Source: a virus
Direction: 5' to 3' (one strand)
Length of the DNA stretch: 22,638 bases
Virus record (IMG/VR): IMGVR_UViG_3300021091_000454
Location: 1-22,638 of that record
Below, piece by piece: positions 13,636 through 19,496 of the stretch. Position 1 is the first letter of the stretch; every line of letters begins with the position of its first letter. Position numbers and translations under genes: made by a program. The notes under the pieces were generated by a model. The model had not been told where the DNA came from. It was given only the letters and a program-made list of their open reading frames with translations, and searched no databases.

Positions 13636-13976
13636 TGCTAGTGCTGACGCTGCGCCACGGCGGCGATAGCAACGACCACCTAGTCGTCGATACGCAAGCC
13701 GAGCAAATCAAAATTGAGATTCTGGATGTCCGCAACGGCAAGGTGCGCGTGGGAATCCACGCCGGAGACGAGGTCACAGTCATGCGCAAGAAAGTCTTAG
13801 AGACCAACACGGTCTCGGGATGGGAGACCGTCAAGAAGCCGATGTCCTCTTCTTGGACACAGCATGAGAGCGTCGATGGGTGGTTGGTGTACCAGGACGC
13901 GATTGGTCGCGTCTATCGCAACAAGGGAAGGATCTGGCAGATGAAAGTTGAAGTAGAACAGGAGGTTGAGCGATGA
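13635..13976 (+). CDS. csrA-like: CsrA-family RNA-binding regulator with C-terminal extension
   Basis: 113 residues from ATG 13635, with AAAGGAG (13621-13627) 7 bases upstream. Residues 1-57 read as CsrA: MLVLTLRHGG start, IKIEILDVRNGKVRVGIHAG and VTVMRKKVLE, with L4, R7 and R51 (equivalent of E. coli R44) in the RNA-binding positions. There is a 3-4 residue insertion after strand 1. CsrA dimers bind GGA motifs in mRNA leaders and repress or activate translation. The 56-residue extension (about 58-113, including DGWLVYQDAIGRVYRNKGRI) is not part of known CsrA and is unidentified. Likely remodels host or phage mRNA use. Confidence 0.8.
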   Translation: MLVLTLRHGGDSNDHLVVDTQAEQIKIEILDVRNGKVRVGIHAGDEVTVMRKKVLETNTVSGWETVKKPMSSSWTQHESVDGWLVYQDAIGRVYRNKGRIWQMKVEVEQEVER

Positions 13977-14713
13977 GTCTGGTTCCAGCCAATGAGGCGC
14001 CGACCACGGCGGTGATGCCGCGCGAGGTCGTGCGCAAAGGCGAGCAGGTGGCCGAGGCGTGCCGAGCCATTGTGCTGCAGTGCTCGATGCAACTGCAAGG
14101 CAAAAGCTACATCAAGGCCGAGGGGTGGCAGGCGCTCGCTGCGGCCAACGGGTTGTCTCCTCGCATCAGCGTCGTCGAGGAGCTCGACGGCGGCGACATC
14201 CGCGCCGTGTGCGATTTGGTACGACTGTCCGATGGCGAGGTGGTCGCATCGAGTGAGGGTTATGTCGGCGTCGATGAGCCGATGTGGACTCGTCGTCCAA
14301 AGTACGCCAGGCGCGCCATGGCTCAGACGCGTGCCACTAGCCGCGCCTGTCGCAGCGCATTGGCTTGGGTAGTGCCTCTGCTTAACGCCGGACTGGAGAC
14401 GACCCCGGCCGAGGAAATCCCACACGACGCCGAAGTCATTGTCGCCAATGTCGTGCCGGTCGTAGCAACGACTGCGCCTGTTGTCGAAAAGCCTGCAAAG
14501 ACGCTCAAGGCCACGCGCAAGCAGCTTGACGAGATTCTGTCGCTCTACGCGAAGGCGCAAGAGACCGGACGGCTGGACGGCGACTATTGGGAGAAGGTCA
14601 GGCAGGATTACAAGATCCGGAGCAGCAAGGTGTCTGAAAGCCTGCTGTCCGATCAGGCCGACGAAATCATCTCTCACCTTGGCGGCATCATTAAAATGGG
14701 AGCCGCGCAATGA
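13973..14713 (+). CDS. Putative ssDNA-annealing recombination protein
   Basis: 246 residues in ATGA overlap with the CsrA-like gene. Residues about 25-140 form the conserved part: QGKSYIKAEGWQALAAANGL, an EELDGGDIRAVCDLVRLSDG strand pair, and RRAMAQTRATSRACRSALAW. The 'YI..egW..la...G' and 'MAQTRA.SRa.R.al.wvv' patterns are typical of a family found next to SSB and RusA genes in phages; I place it loosely with ERF/Rad52-like annealing proteins. After a Val/Pro-rich linker there is a helical C-terminal domain (about 183-246) shared with the next gene. Confidence 0.5.
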   Translation: MSLVPANEAPTTAVMPREVVRKGEQVAEACRAIVLQCSMQLQGKSYIKAEGWQALAAANGLSPRISVVEELDGGDIRAVCDLVRLSDGEVVASSEGYVGVDEPMWTRRPKYARRAMAQTRATSRACRSALAWVVPLLNAGLETTPAEEIPHDAEVIVANVVPVVATTAPVVEKPAKTLKATRKQLDEILSLYAKAQETGRLDGDYWEKVRQDYKIRSSKVSESLLSDQADEIISHLGGIIKMGAAQ

Positions 14714-14931
14714 GCGAGGAGAACGTCAAGTTTCGGCCATGCCTGCGCGGCCAGCTTAGGCGCATGTCTGAGCTCTCGGGGTTCTTGCGTCTGTCAATGG
14801 AGGACTGGACCAAGATTTTAGAGCCTTATGGTCTGCGCAAAAAAGAAGGCTTGTCGGTCGATCAGGCCGACGAGGTGCTTGGCCGATTGCAGGCTCGAGC
14901 TGATTACAACGGTCGCAAGGCCAACCAATGA
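14710..14931 (+). CDS. Small protein sharing the C-terminal domain of its neighbour
   Basis: 73 residues, ATGA overlaps on both sides. The segment MEDWTKILEPYGLRKKEGL followed by SVDQADEVLGRLQ aligns with the C-terminus of the preceding protein (DYWEKVRQDYKIR, then LSDQADEIISHLGG). Both match the small helical domain that often ends phage annealing or SSB-associated proteins. It may be a free-standing paralogue of that domain, binding the same partner. Function unknown. Confidence 0.55.
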   Translation: MSEENVKFRPCLRGQLRRMSELSGFLRLSMEDWTKILEPYGLRKKEGLSVDQADEVLGRLQARADYNGRKANQ

Positions 14932-15173
14932 AATTGTATCGACCCTGCGTCTGGACCACCGACGGACTTGGCCGGCACATCTCAGTGCCGCCAACAGTGC
15001 AGTGCGTCGATTGCTCGAAGTGCCGCCGACTCTGTGTGCGCCAGTCGGTGGTCGAGGAGGACAGCCAGGTGTCGATGCTGGTGGCGCACGGTTACGCGGT
15101 TGTTTTTGGCCGGCACGAGCAAGGCCGGCCAGTGTGCGAAAGCTGCATCAAGGAGGCTACGAATGGAGATTGA
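14928..15173 (+). CDS. Small zinc-binding protein
   Basis: 81 residues. Cysteines are arranged as CVDCSKCRRLC (about 26-36) and CESC (about 71-74), suggesting one or two structural zinc sites. The middle (SQVSMLVAHGYAVVFGRHEQ) is beta-like. No family recognised. It lies between the annealing-protein gene and the DUF669-like gene in a tightly overlapping cluster, so a DNA-metabolism accessory role is likely. Its 3' end supplies the AAGGAGG (15150-15156) of the next gene. Confidence 0.5.
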   Translation: MKLYRPCVWTTDGLGRHISVPPTVQCVDCSKCRRLCVRQSVVEEDSQVSMLVAHGYAVVFGRHEQGRPVCESCIKEATNGD

Positions 15174-15591
15174 TTGGGATCAACAGGATCAGGCGTCGGC
15201 GCCGGTCAACAAGTTTGTGCGCGGAGGAACGCATGAGTTCAAGGTGGTAAGCGCCGAAGAGACCAACAGTCGCAACGGCCACCTGATGCTGAAGCTGCGA
15301 TTGCGAGCTGTCAGCGGACCTGATGCCGGTCTGCATGTCATGGAGTATTTGAATGTCGGGCACCCAAATCTGAGCGTTCAAAACATGGCCAAACAAAAGT
15401 TGCGGCAGCTCGCATCCGCAGTCGGCATTGAGCGCAAGTTCGACACGGCCGAGCTGGTCGGCAAGCAGGTCAGGGCCACGGTCTACTTGGACGACTCCGG
15501 CGAGTACATCAACACGCGCGTGAGGTCGTTTTCTAAATCCGAGACTTCCACGGACCTCGGGGATGCTGCGGCTCCCGACTGTCCATTCTGA
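15163..15591 (+). CDS. DUF669-like ssDNA-binding protein
   Basis: 142 residues from ATG 15163. The N-terminus (EIDWDQQDQ) and a beta-rich core (THEFKVVSAEETNSRNGHLM, LKLRLRAVSGPDAG, EYLNVGHPN) followed by QKLRQLASAVGIE and LVGKQVRATVYLD match the DUF669 family, phage proteins that replace SSB. The tail DLGDAAAPDCPF ends in the acidic-Pro-Phe motif that SSB-type proteins use to recruit replication and repair partners. It is the last gene before the 400-base structured gap. Confidence 0.7.
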   Translation: MEIDWDQQDQASAPVNKFVRGGTHEFKVVSAEETNSRNGHLMLKLRLRAVSGPDAGLHVMEYLNVGHPNLSVQNMAKQKLRQLASAVGIERKFDTAELVGKQVRATVYLDDSGEYINTRVRSFSKSETSTDLGDAAAPDCPF

Positions 15592-15593
15592 CC

Positions 15594-15716
15594 ACTGGTG
15601 CGGGCAGGCGGCTTGTCCATGGGCCGAGCATCTCACCAGTCACACGGCACCCTGCCACCGTGTGTTGGCGCGCGACTGTAGGCGGTCCTTGTCTAGGTTC
15701 GAGTCCTGGAGCGCGT
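15594..15716 (+). other. Structured intergenic DNA with tRNA T-arm-like element
   Basis: Series of stems: ACTGGTG (15594-15600) with CACCAGT (15634-15640); CACACGG (15641-15647) with CCGTGTG (15658-15664); and CTAGG-TTCGAGT-CCTGG (15693-15709), a textbook tRNA T arm, enclosed by CGCGC (15669-15673) and GCGCG (15711-15715). I could not fold a canonical cloverleaf with an anticodon arm, so I do not call a tRNA. It could be a degenerate tRNA or a small structured RNA. Confidence 0.4.
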
Positions 15717-15728
15717 CATGGAGGCGTG

Positions 15729-15884
15729 ATGAACAGAAGGCTGACGAGCAAGCGATTGCGAGCCGCGCTGTGGATCGCCGCCAACGGCAAGTGTCAGATA
15801 TTTAGGATGCCGACCAAATTTCAACTGGCTCAAAATGCGTTCGTGCGCTTGAGCGGCGACGATCGACTGGAGTTTATTGCCTAA
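15729..15884 (+). pseudogene. Short ORF, possible remnant of an HNH/helicase N-terminus
   Basis: 51 codons from ATG 15729 with GGAGG (15720-15724) upstream. The first 23 residues (MNRRLTSKRLRAALWIAANG then KCQ) resemble, from memory, the start of planctomycete proteins with an HNH zinc finger ahead of a helicase, where the next residues would be a CxxC and DHxxP. Here the similarity ends after KCQ, and the rest (IFRMPTKFQLAQNAF) shows no nuclease residues. It is either a decayed fragment or an unrelated small protein. Confidence 0.35.
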
Positions 15885-15900
15885 CTGACAACGCAGATGG

Positions 15901-15963
15901 CAACTGAGCTACGCGCGTGCTGACGCGCAACCCGACCGGGCGGAGGCATGGATGCCAATCCCG
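15901..15963. other. Structured region with a tRNA D-arm-like piece on the - strand
   Basis: The - strand of 15911-15901 reads TAGCTCAGTTG, the bacterial tRNA consensus around position 8-18, but no matching D-stem partner or anticodon arm follows. Adjacent stems are GCGCGT-GCTG-ACGCGC (15913-15928) and CCGGG (15936-15940) with CCCGG (15959-15963) enclosing GGCAT-GG-ATGCC (15945-15956). It may act as a terminator or RNA structure ahead of the 15993 gene. Confidence 0.35.
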
Positions 15964-15992
15964 GCCACACATGATGGGTGCGGAGAGACACG

Positions 15993-16463
15993 ATGTCTCA
16001 GGTGGTGGTTTCGCTGTCGTGGCACGAGGCTGCGATGGCATCGGAGATCGGCCGGCTGCGGCAACTGGCGGCGGTGAAGAACGGCCTGCCTGATCGCCAT
16101 GGCTATGACGGCGATGGCTGGAGCGAGCACATTGAGGGAGCTCTCGGTGAGCTCGCGGTGGCCAAGGCGCTGAACATCTATTGGGATGGCAGCGTCAACA
16201 CTTTTGCCAATCACGACCTTCCTGGCATTCAAGTCAGGACTCGATCCAAACACGACTACGACCTGATCGTTCGTGATGGCGACGATCCAGACGCCTGCTG
16301 GGTGTTGGTCACAGGAAAGTGTCCCAACTATTGTGTGCGCGGATGGATCCTTGGCCGAGACGCCAAGCAGTCACAGTGGCGCCAGGCGCACGGTGGTAGG
16401 CCTCCTGCTTACTTCGTGCCGCAATCCCATCTTCAACCGATCACTACACTGCCAAGGAGCTGA
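15993..16463 (+). CDS. Conserved phage protein, possible PD-(D/E)XK-like fold
   Basis: 156 residues from ATG 15993 (GGAGAGA at 15982-15988). Motifs: SQVVVSLSWHEAAMASEIG, GYDGDGWSEHIEGALGELAV, AKALNIYW, DLPGIQVRTRSKHDYDLIVR, ILGRDAK and RPPAYFVPQSHL. I recall the same set in phage proteins of unknown function near replication genes. The order E..(GELAVAKAL)..D(LPG)..Q-x-R followed by a strand resembles a PD-(D/E)XK nuclease core with Q-x-R in place of E-x-K. The nuclease idea is inference from this pattern only. Confidence 0.55.
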   Translation: MSQVVVSLSWHEAAMASEIGRLRQLAAVKNGLPDRHGYDGDGWSEHIEGALGELAVAKALNIYWDGSVNTFANHDLPGIQVRTRSKHDYDLIVRDGDDPDACWVLVTGKCPNYCVRGWILGRDAKQSQWRQAHGGRPPAYFVPQSHLQPITTLPRS

Positions 16464-16467
16464 CTTC

Positions 16468-17262
16468 ATGTCCTGGATCAAGTTACGCACCAATCTTGCT
16501 GACGACCCATCCGTGTGGCTGATCGCTGACACGCTGGAGCTTGACCACTACGCAGTCATTGGTCGACTCTGCGCCATGTGGGCGTGGTTCGACGGCCAGG
16601 CGACGGCTGAGAACCCTTGGGTCGCCGTCACGACCGCTGCGCTGGACAGGCGCCTTGGATGTCCCGGCTGGTGCGACGCATGCTGTGCGGCCGGCTGGCT
16701 CATCATTCAGGAAGGCCGAGTCGGTATTCCGAATTTCGAGCGACACAACGGCCAGTCTGCCAAGGATCGCGTCCTGATGCAGTCTCGCCAGTTTAGGCAC
16801 CGAGACCGTGCCGGACGGTTTGAGCCGGCGTCACCGGCTGGTCAGAGTGGCGTCACGGTGGCGTCACGCTCGCGTCACGCTCATGTCACGGTGGCGTCAC
16901 GCTCATGTCACGGTGACACCGTGACGCCACTGGCACCTAGTGCGACAGTGGCAAATGATGAAAATCGTAAACCCTTACAGGATAAAGAACTCTCTGGTCA
17001 CGGTGGGAGCGTGACGCCACGGCGCACTGGCGTCACGGTCGGCCGTGACAAAAGCGTGACATCAGCGTCCCAAGATAGAGGAGAGAGAGGAGAAAGAGAG
17101 AGGAGAGAAGAGGAGCCAGACGCCTCACCCATTAACAATCTTTCATCAATTCCAAACCAAGACCCAGACGCAAAGGCGGCGCTGCATGCCGCGTGGATAA
17201 AAAAGCTGGCCGAGGTGCAGGCGAAGTCCGCCAAGCCTCCGGCCACGGAGGTGGCGCCATGA
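16468..17262 (+). CDS. Phage replication initiator, O-like, carrying the origin
   Basis: 264 residues from ATG 16468, AAGGAG at 16454-16459. Residues 1-110 look like a winged-helix initiator domain: MSWIKLRTNLADDPSVWLIA, VIGRLCAMWAWFD, ALDRRLGCPGW, CCAAGWLI and GIPNFERHNGQSAKDR. These match phage DnaA-like/replisome-organiser N-termini. The middle (about 120-200) is low-complexity because the DNA carries 11-bp iterons; 33-bp periods give 11-residue repeats such as GVTVASRSRHA. A run of Arg/Glu/Gly follows, then a short C-terminal helix (AALHAAWIKKLAEVQ). By analogy with lambda O it binds its own gene to start replication. Confidence 0.65.
   Translation: MSWIKLRTNLADDPSVWLIADTLELDHYAVIGRLCAMWAWFDGQATAENPWVAVTTAALDRRLGCPGWCDACCAAGWLIIQEGRVGIPNFERHNGQSAKDRVLMQSRQFRHRDRAGRFEPASPAGQSGVTVASRSRHAHVTVASRSCHGDTVTPLAPSATVANDENRKPLQDKELSGHGGSVTPRRTGVTVGRDKSVTSASQDRGERGERERREEEPDASPINNLSSIPNQDPDAKAALHAAWIKKLAEVQAKSAKPPATEVAP
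16828..17070. other. ori: Putative replication origin: 11-bp iterons and AT-rich segment
   Basis: Consensus GCGTCACGSTS recurs at exact 11-bp spacing from 16850, 16861, 16872, 16883, 16894 and 16905 (four GCGTCACG, two ATGTCACG), with degenerate units at 16828 and 16839. GTCACGGTG at 16907-16915 faces CACCGTGAC at 16917-16925. A lower-GC stretch follows (about 16951-16995). A second cluster has copies in both orientations (16995-17005, 17009-17018, 17029-17038, 17044-17049, 17054-17060). Iterons next to an AT-rich segment inside an initiator gene is the lambda ori design. Confidence 0.7.
17077..17115 (+). repeat. 39-base uninterrupted polypurine tract
   Basis: Only A and G over 39 bases, coding for an Arg/Gly/Glu run in the initiator. 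It directly follows the second iteron cluster. Mirror-like purine tracts can form triplex DNA or help strand opening; here it may be part of the origin. Confidence 0.7.
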
Positions 17263-17441
17263 ACAAGGACCGGATCATCAGCGAGATCGAGACGCGGTAC
17301 GAGCACACGCAGGCCGGCATCGATGTGTCCTGGATGGCCAACGAGCTGGCGTGGATGCGCATGCTGCTGCGCCAGCACTTTGGCGACAACCCGCCGGCGT
17401 GGGTGCGGCTGGTGCTGGACGACCAAGAGGCGAGCGCATGA
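17259..17441 (+). CDS. Hypothetical small protein between the initiator and Zn-protein genes
   Basis: 60 residues from ATG 17259 (ATGA overlap), with GGAGG (17247-17251) 7 bases upstream. A longer in-frame start at 17193 is rejected in favour of this one. Two helices (MNKDRIISEIETRYEH, VSWMANELAWMRMLLRQHFG) and an acidic end. No family recognised. Tight overlap with the initiator gene and the following Zn-binding protein suggests a replication accessory role. Confidence 0.6.
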   Translation: MNKDRIISEIETRYEHTQAGIDVSWMANELAWMRMLLRQHFGDNPPAWVRLVLDDQEASA

Positions 17442-18073
17442 CTGACTTTATCCCATGGTGGGAGCTGTATCAATCGCTCGGGTTCATGACGCAGCCCAAG
17501 CAGTCCGTCACGCTCCAGGCGTGGGCGACCTTGTTTGATCAGGAAGGCCGGACCAACGACGAGATGGTGCAGGTAGTGCACGCCATTGCCAGGCGGACCA
17601 AGATGCCGTCGTTTGCCGAGGAGCACCTGCAGGCGATCCGCGAGGAGCTGCGGCGCATGGACTACGAGAGCTCAATAGTGGCTCCCGTTGTGGTAAACCG
17701 CGCGCCTTGTCCACTGTGCTTTGACTGCGGCATTGTCTGCGGCCTGCCTCACTCACGGCAGATCACCAACGACGGCGTGTGGACGGGGACCATTGGGGGA
17801 CCGGCGAGCACGCAGTGCGCCAAGTGCGACAGGTGCAATGTCGGACGGTCGATTGGTGGCGGCATGATCACGCTGACGCAGTACGAGAGCGCGAACCCGC
17901 ACTGGCAGTTGCAGCTTGAGTTTTATCGACAGTACAAGTCGCTCGAGAACGAGAAGGACCGCGTCGCGCGGAAAGATCCATCGGCGCAATATCCTGAGTC
18001 ATCTGCCGAGGTCGAGTCGAGCAGAAAGCTGAGCGAGACCATCGAAAAAATTCTAGCCAAGGTGCGCGCATGA
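17438..18073 (+). CDS. Zinc-finger protein, helicase-loader candidate
   Basis: 211 residues from ATG 17438 (ATGA overlap). The N-terminal 75 residues are helical (FIPWWELYQSLGFMTQPKQS, LQAWATLFDQEGRTNDEMVQ), resembling replisome-organiser or loader helical domains that count small repeated helices. Then CPLCFDCGIVCG and CAKCDRC provide a probable zinc site, split by a 45-residue insert. The C-terminus is a charged helix. As the second gene after an O-like initiator it occupies the position of lambda P-type loaders; that function is inferred by place only. Confidence 0.5.
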   Translation: MTDFIPWWELYQSLGFMTQPKQSVTLQAWATLFDQEGRTNDEMVQVVHAIARRTKMPSFAEEHLQAIREELRRMDYESSIVAPVVVNRAPCPLCFDCGIVCGLPHSRQITNDGVWTGTIGGPASTQCAKCDRCNVGRSIGGGMITLTQYESANPHWQLQLEFYRQYKSLENEKDRVARKDPSAQYPESSAEVESSRKLSETIEKILAKVRA

Positions 18074-18285
18074 AGGTCTCTATCACCGTCGAGGAGGGAC
18101 TGGTCGACATCGAGATCGGCCTGACTCCGGACAAGTCGATGCTCTACCTGCACACGGTGCGGGATGGTCGCGTTAACAGCGTGACATCGTTGACCACTAA
18201 CCAGACACGGATGGTCATGATGGCGCTGGATGCGGTCTCGGATGAAATCACCGAGCCAGATGAGGATGACGATGTCGAGGAGTAG
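18070..18285 (+). CDS. Hypothetical small acidic protein
   Basis: 71 residues in ATGA overlap. A beta-rich first half (MKVSITVEEGLVDIEIGLT, MLYLHTVRDGRVNSV), one helix (TRMVMMALDAVSDEI), and a strongly acidic tail (EPDEDDDVEE). The tail could mimic DNA or mediate partner binding, but no family is recognised. It overlaps the sigma factor gene by 14 bases. Confidence 0.55.
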   Translation: MKVSITVEEGLVDIEIGLTPDKSMLYLHTVRDGRVNSVTSLTTNQTRMVMMALDAVSDEITEPDEDDDVEE

Positions 18286-18820
18286 GAACAGGGTTCTGAC
18301 GCGGGAGCAGCAGGAACTGGTCGAGCAGAACATCTCGCTGGCGTATTGGTTTTCCAGGCGCATGCGCAAGCCGGTCGACCTGACTCACGAGGAGTGGGAG
18401 TCGGAGTGCCTGCTGGCGCTGGTGATCGCTGCGGAGTCGCACAATCCGGATCTCGGCAGCTTCTCTAATTATGTCGGCGTCTGCGTGCGCAGTAGGAGGT
18501 CGCACTGCGTGAACTATTACACGCGCAGCAAACGCACAGGCAAGACCATAGCTCTAGGCAAGTTTGAGCCGTTTGTGCGCAGCTCCGAGTGCGTGGATGC
18601 CGACGCAATATCGAGGGATGAGCAGCGCAAGTGCCGAGAGCTGGTGGCGAGGCTGCCGCAGCCGCATCGGTGCATCATGTTGCGCCGACTGGCCAACGAA
18701 ACCCTAAAGCAGATCGGCGACAGCCTTGGTTTGACTCGGGAAAGGATTAGGCAACTCGAGCAAGAGTCGATGCGCCGCATGCTGCGATTCATTCGATGTG
18801 ACGAGAAGAGACTAGCATGA
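18272..18820 (+). CDS. RNA polymerase sigma-70 family factor
   Basis: 182 residues from ATG 18272, with GAGG (18262-18265) correctly spaced; ATGs at 18260 and 18266 are in frame but less suited. Region 2 covers about 13-75: LVEQNISLAYWFSRRM, DLTHEEWESECLLALVIAAE and GSFSNYVGVCVRSR. Region 4 covers about 125-175: LPQPHRCIMLRRLANETLKQ and IGDSLGLTRERIRQLEQE, a clear HTH. Region 3 is absent, as in small group 3/4 sigmas. It should direct RNA polymerase to a phage promoter set, plausibly late genes. ATGA-linked to DUF3310. Confidence 0.85.
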   Translation: MSRSRNRVLTREQQELVEQNISLAYWFSRRMRKPVDLTHEEWESECLLALVIAAESHNPDLGSFSNYVGVCVRSRRSHCVNYYTRSKRTGKTIALGKFEPFVRSSECVDADAISRDEQRKCRELVARLPQPHRCIMLRRLANETLKQIGDSLGLTRERIRQLEQESMRRMLRFIRCDEKRLA

Positions 18821-19209
18821 GCGATCCTGTCAATCCGTCATACTACGACAGCCACGATGCTAGCGAGGTCGATTGCCTGCGCGCGCAGATGGCCATGCTT
18901 GGGGCCGAGCGGATGAAAGGCTACCACGCTGGCAATGTGCTCAAGTACCTATGGAGGTGGGAGCAGAAGAACGGCACCGAGGATCTGAGGAAAGCAATCA
19001 GGCACATCGAGTTCCTCGCAGCGCTGGAGGCGACCCATGAAAGAGTTTCCGGCGTGGTACGAGGAGCTGGCGACGCAGCTATGCGAGGCGGTGACGCTGG
19101 TCAGGGAAGCGGGATCTGCACTATCCGAATCGCCGCAGCACCCGAGGACGGCGGCGAGATATCTCCTGTCGGCGGCGCAGATCATCACGAATGCGGCGAG
19201 GTCAGTTGA
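18817..19209 (+). CDS. DUF3310 protein with Gly-rich C-terminal extension
   Basis: 130 residues. Residues 5-72 match DUF3310: NPSYYDSHDASEVDCLRAQM, GYHAGNVLKYLWRWEQKNG and EDLRKAIRHIEFLAALE. The family is widespread in phages, sometimes annotated as nucleotide kinase-like, with no proven activity known to me. The remaining 58 residues are Gly/Ala-rich and share their DNA with the next gene in another frame. The stop at 19209 overlaps ATG 19209, so the extension is likely translated. Confidence 0.75.
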   Translation: MSDPVNPSYYDSHDASEVDCLRAQMAMLGAERMKGYHAGNVLKYLWRWEQKNGTEDLRKAIRHIEFLAALEATHERVSGVVRGAGDAAMRGGDAGQGSGICTIRIAAAPEDGGEISPVGGADHHECGEVS

Positions 19210-19246
19210 TGAGCGGTTCCCGCCGATCCCACGACAAAAGCCTTAG
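19037..19246 (+). CDS. Hypothetical helical protein, out-of-frame overlap
   Basis: 69 residues from ATG 19037, GGAGG (19026-19030) 6 bases upstream. The sequence reads like a real helical protein (EFPAWYEELATQLCEAVTLV, AARYLLSAAQIITNAARS). It overlaps the DUF3310 tail by 173 bases in a different frame and the next gene by 38 bases. The strong ribosome binding site supports expression. Confidence 0.55.
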   Translation: MKEFPAWYEELATQLCEAVTLVREAGSALSESPQHPRTAARYLLSAAQIITNAARSVDERFPPIPRQKP

Positions 19247-19496
19247 CGCCTTGTCGCTCGGCACGATCACGGAAATAGAGCGCCGGTGGTGCGACACCAC
19301 GGCGCAGACGACGCACTGGCATGGATGCCATGCGGACCACGCGGGGTGCGCGGTCCGGCTCCTGGTGGCAGAGATTGACCGGCTACGGGATGTGGTCCAG
19401 TCTCTGCTGGGGTTACAGCAGCATGAAGCTGACGATATCGATGAGGTCTCTGGCGTCCGCGCTCCGGCAGCTCGGCCGCGTCCTAAGAAAAACTGA
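19209..19496 (+). CDS. Hypothetical small protein before the sliding clamp gene
   Basis: 95 residues from ATG 19209 (TGATG overlap with DUF3310). It has a His/Cys-containing middle (RRWCDTTAQTTHWHGCHADH), a helix (CAVRLLVAEIDRLRDVVQSL) and a basic Pro-rich tail. The Cys and His could bind metal. No family recognised. The last 74 bases overlap the sliding clamp gene in another frame. Confidence 0.5.
   Translation: MSGSRRSHDKSLSALSLGTITEIERRWCDTTAQTTHWHGCHADHAGCAVRLLVAEIDRLRDVVQSLLGLQQHEADDIDEVSGVRAPAARPRPKKN

Noticed and set aside
15641-15664. Rho-independent terminator at CACACGG/CCGTGTG
   Set aside because: A good stem, but with a 10-base loop and no T-tract; kept only as part of the structured region.
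16828-17070. CRISPR-like array in the GTCACG repeats
   Set aside because: Units are 11 bp and contiguous, with no spacers and no cas genes; the iteron interpretation fits.
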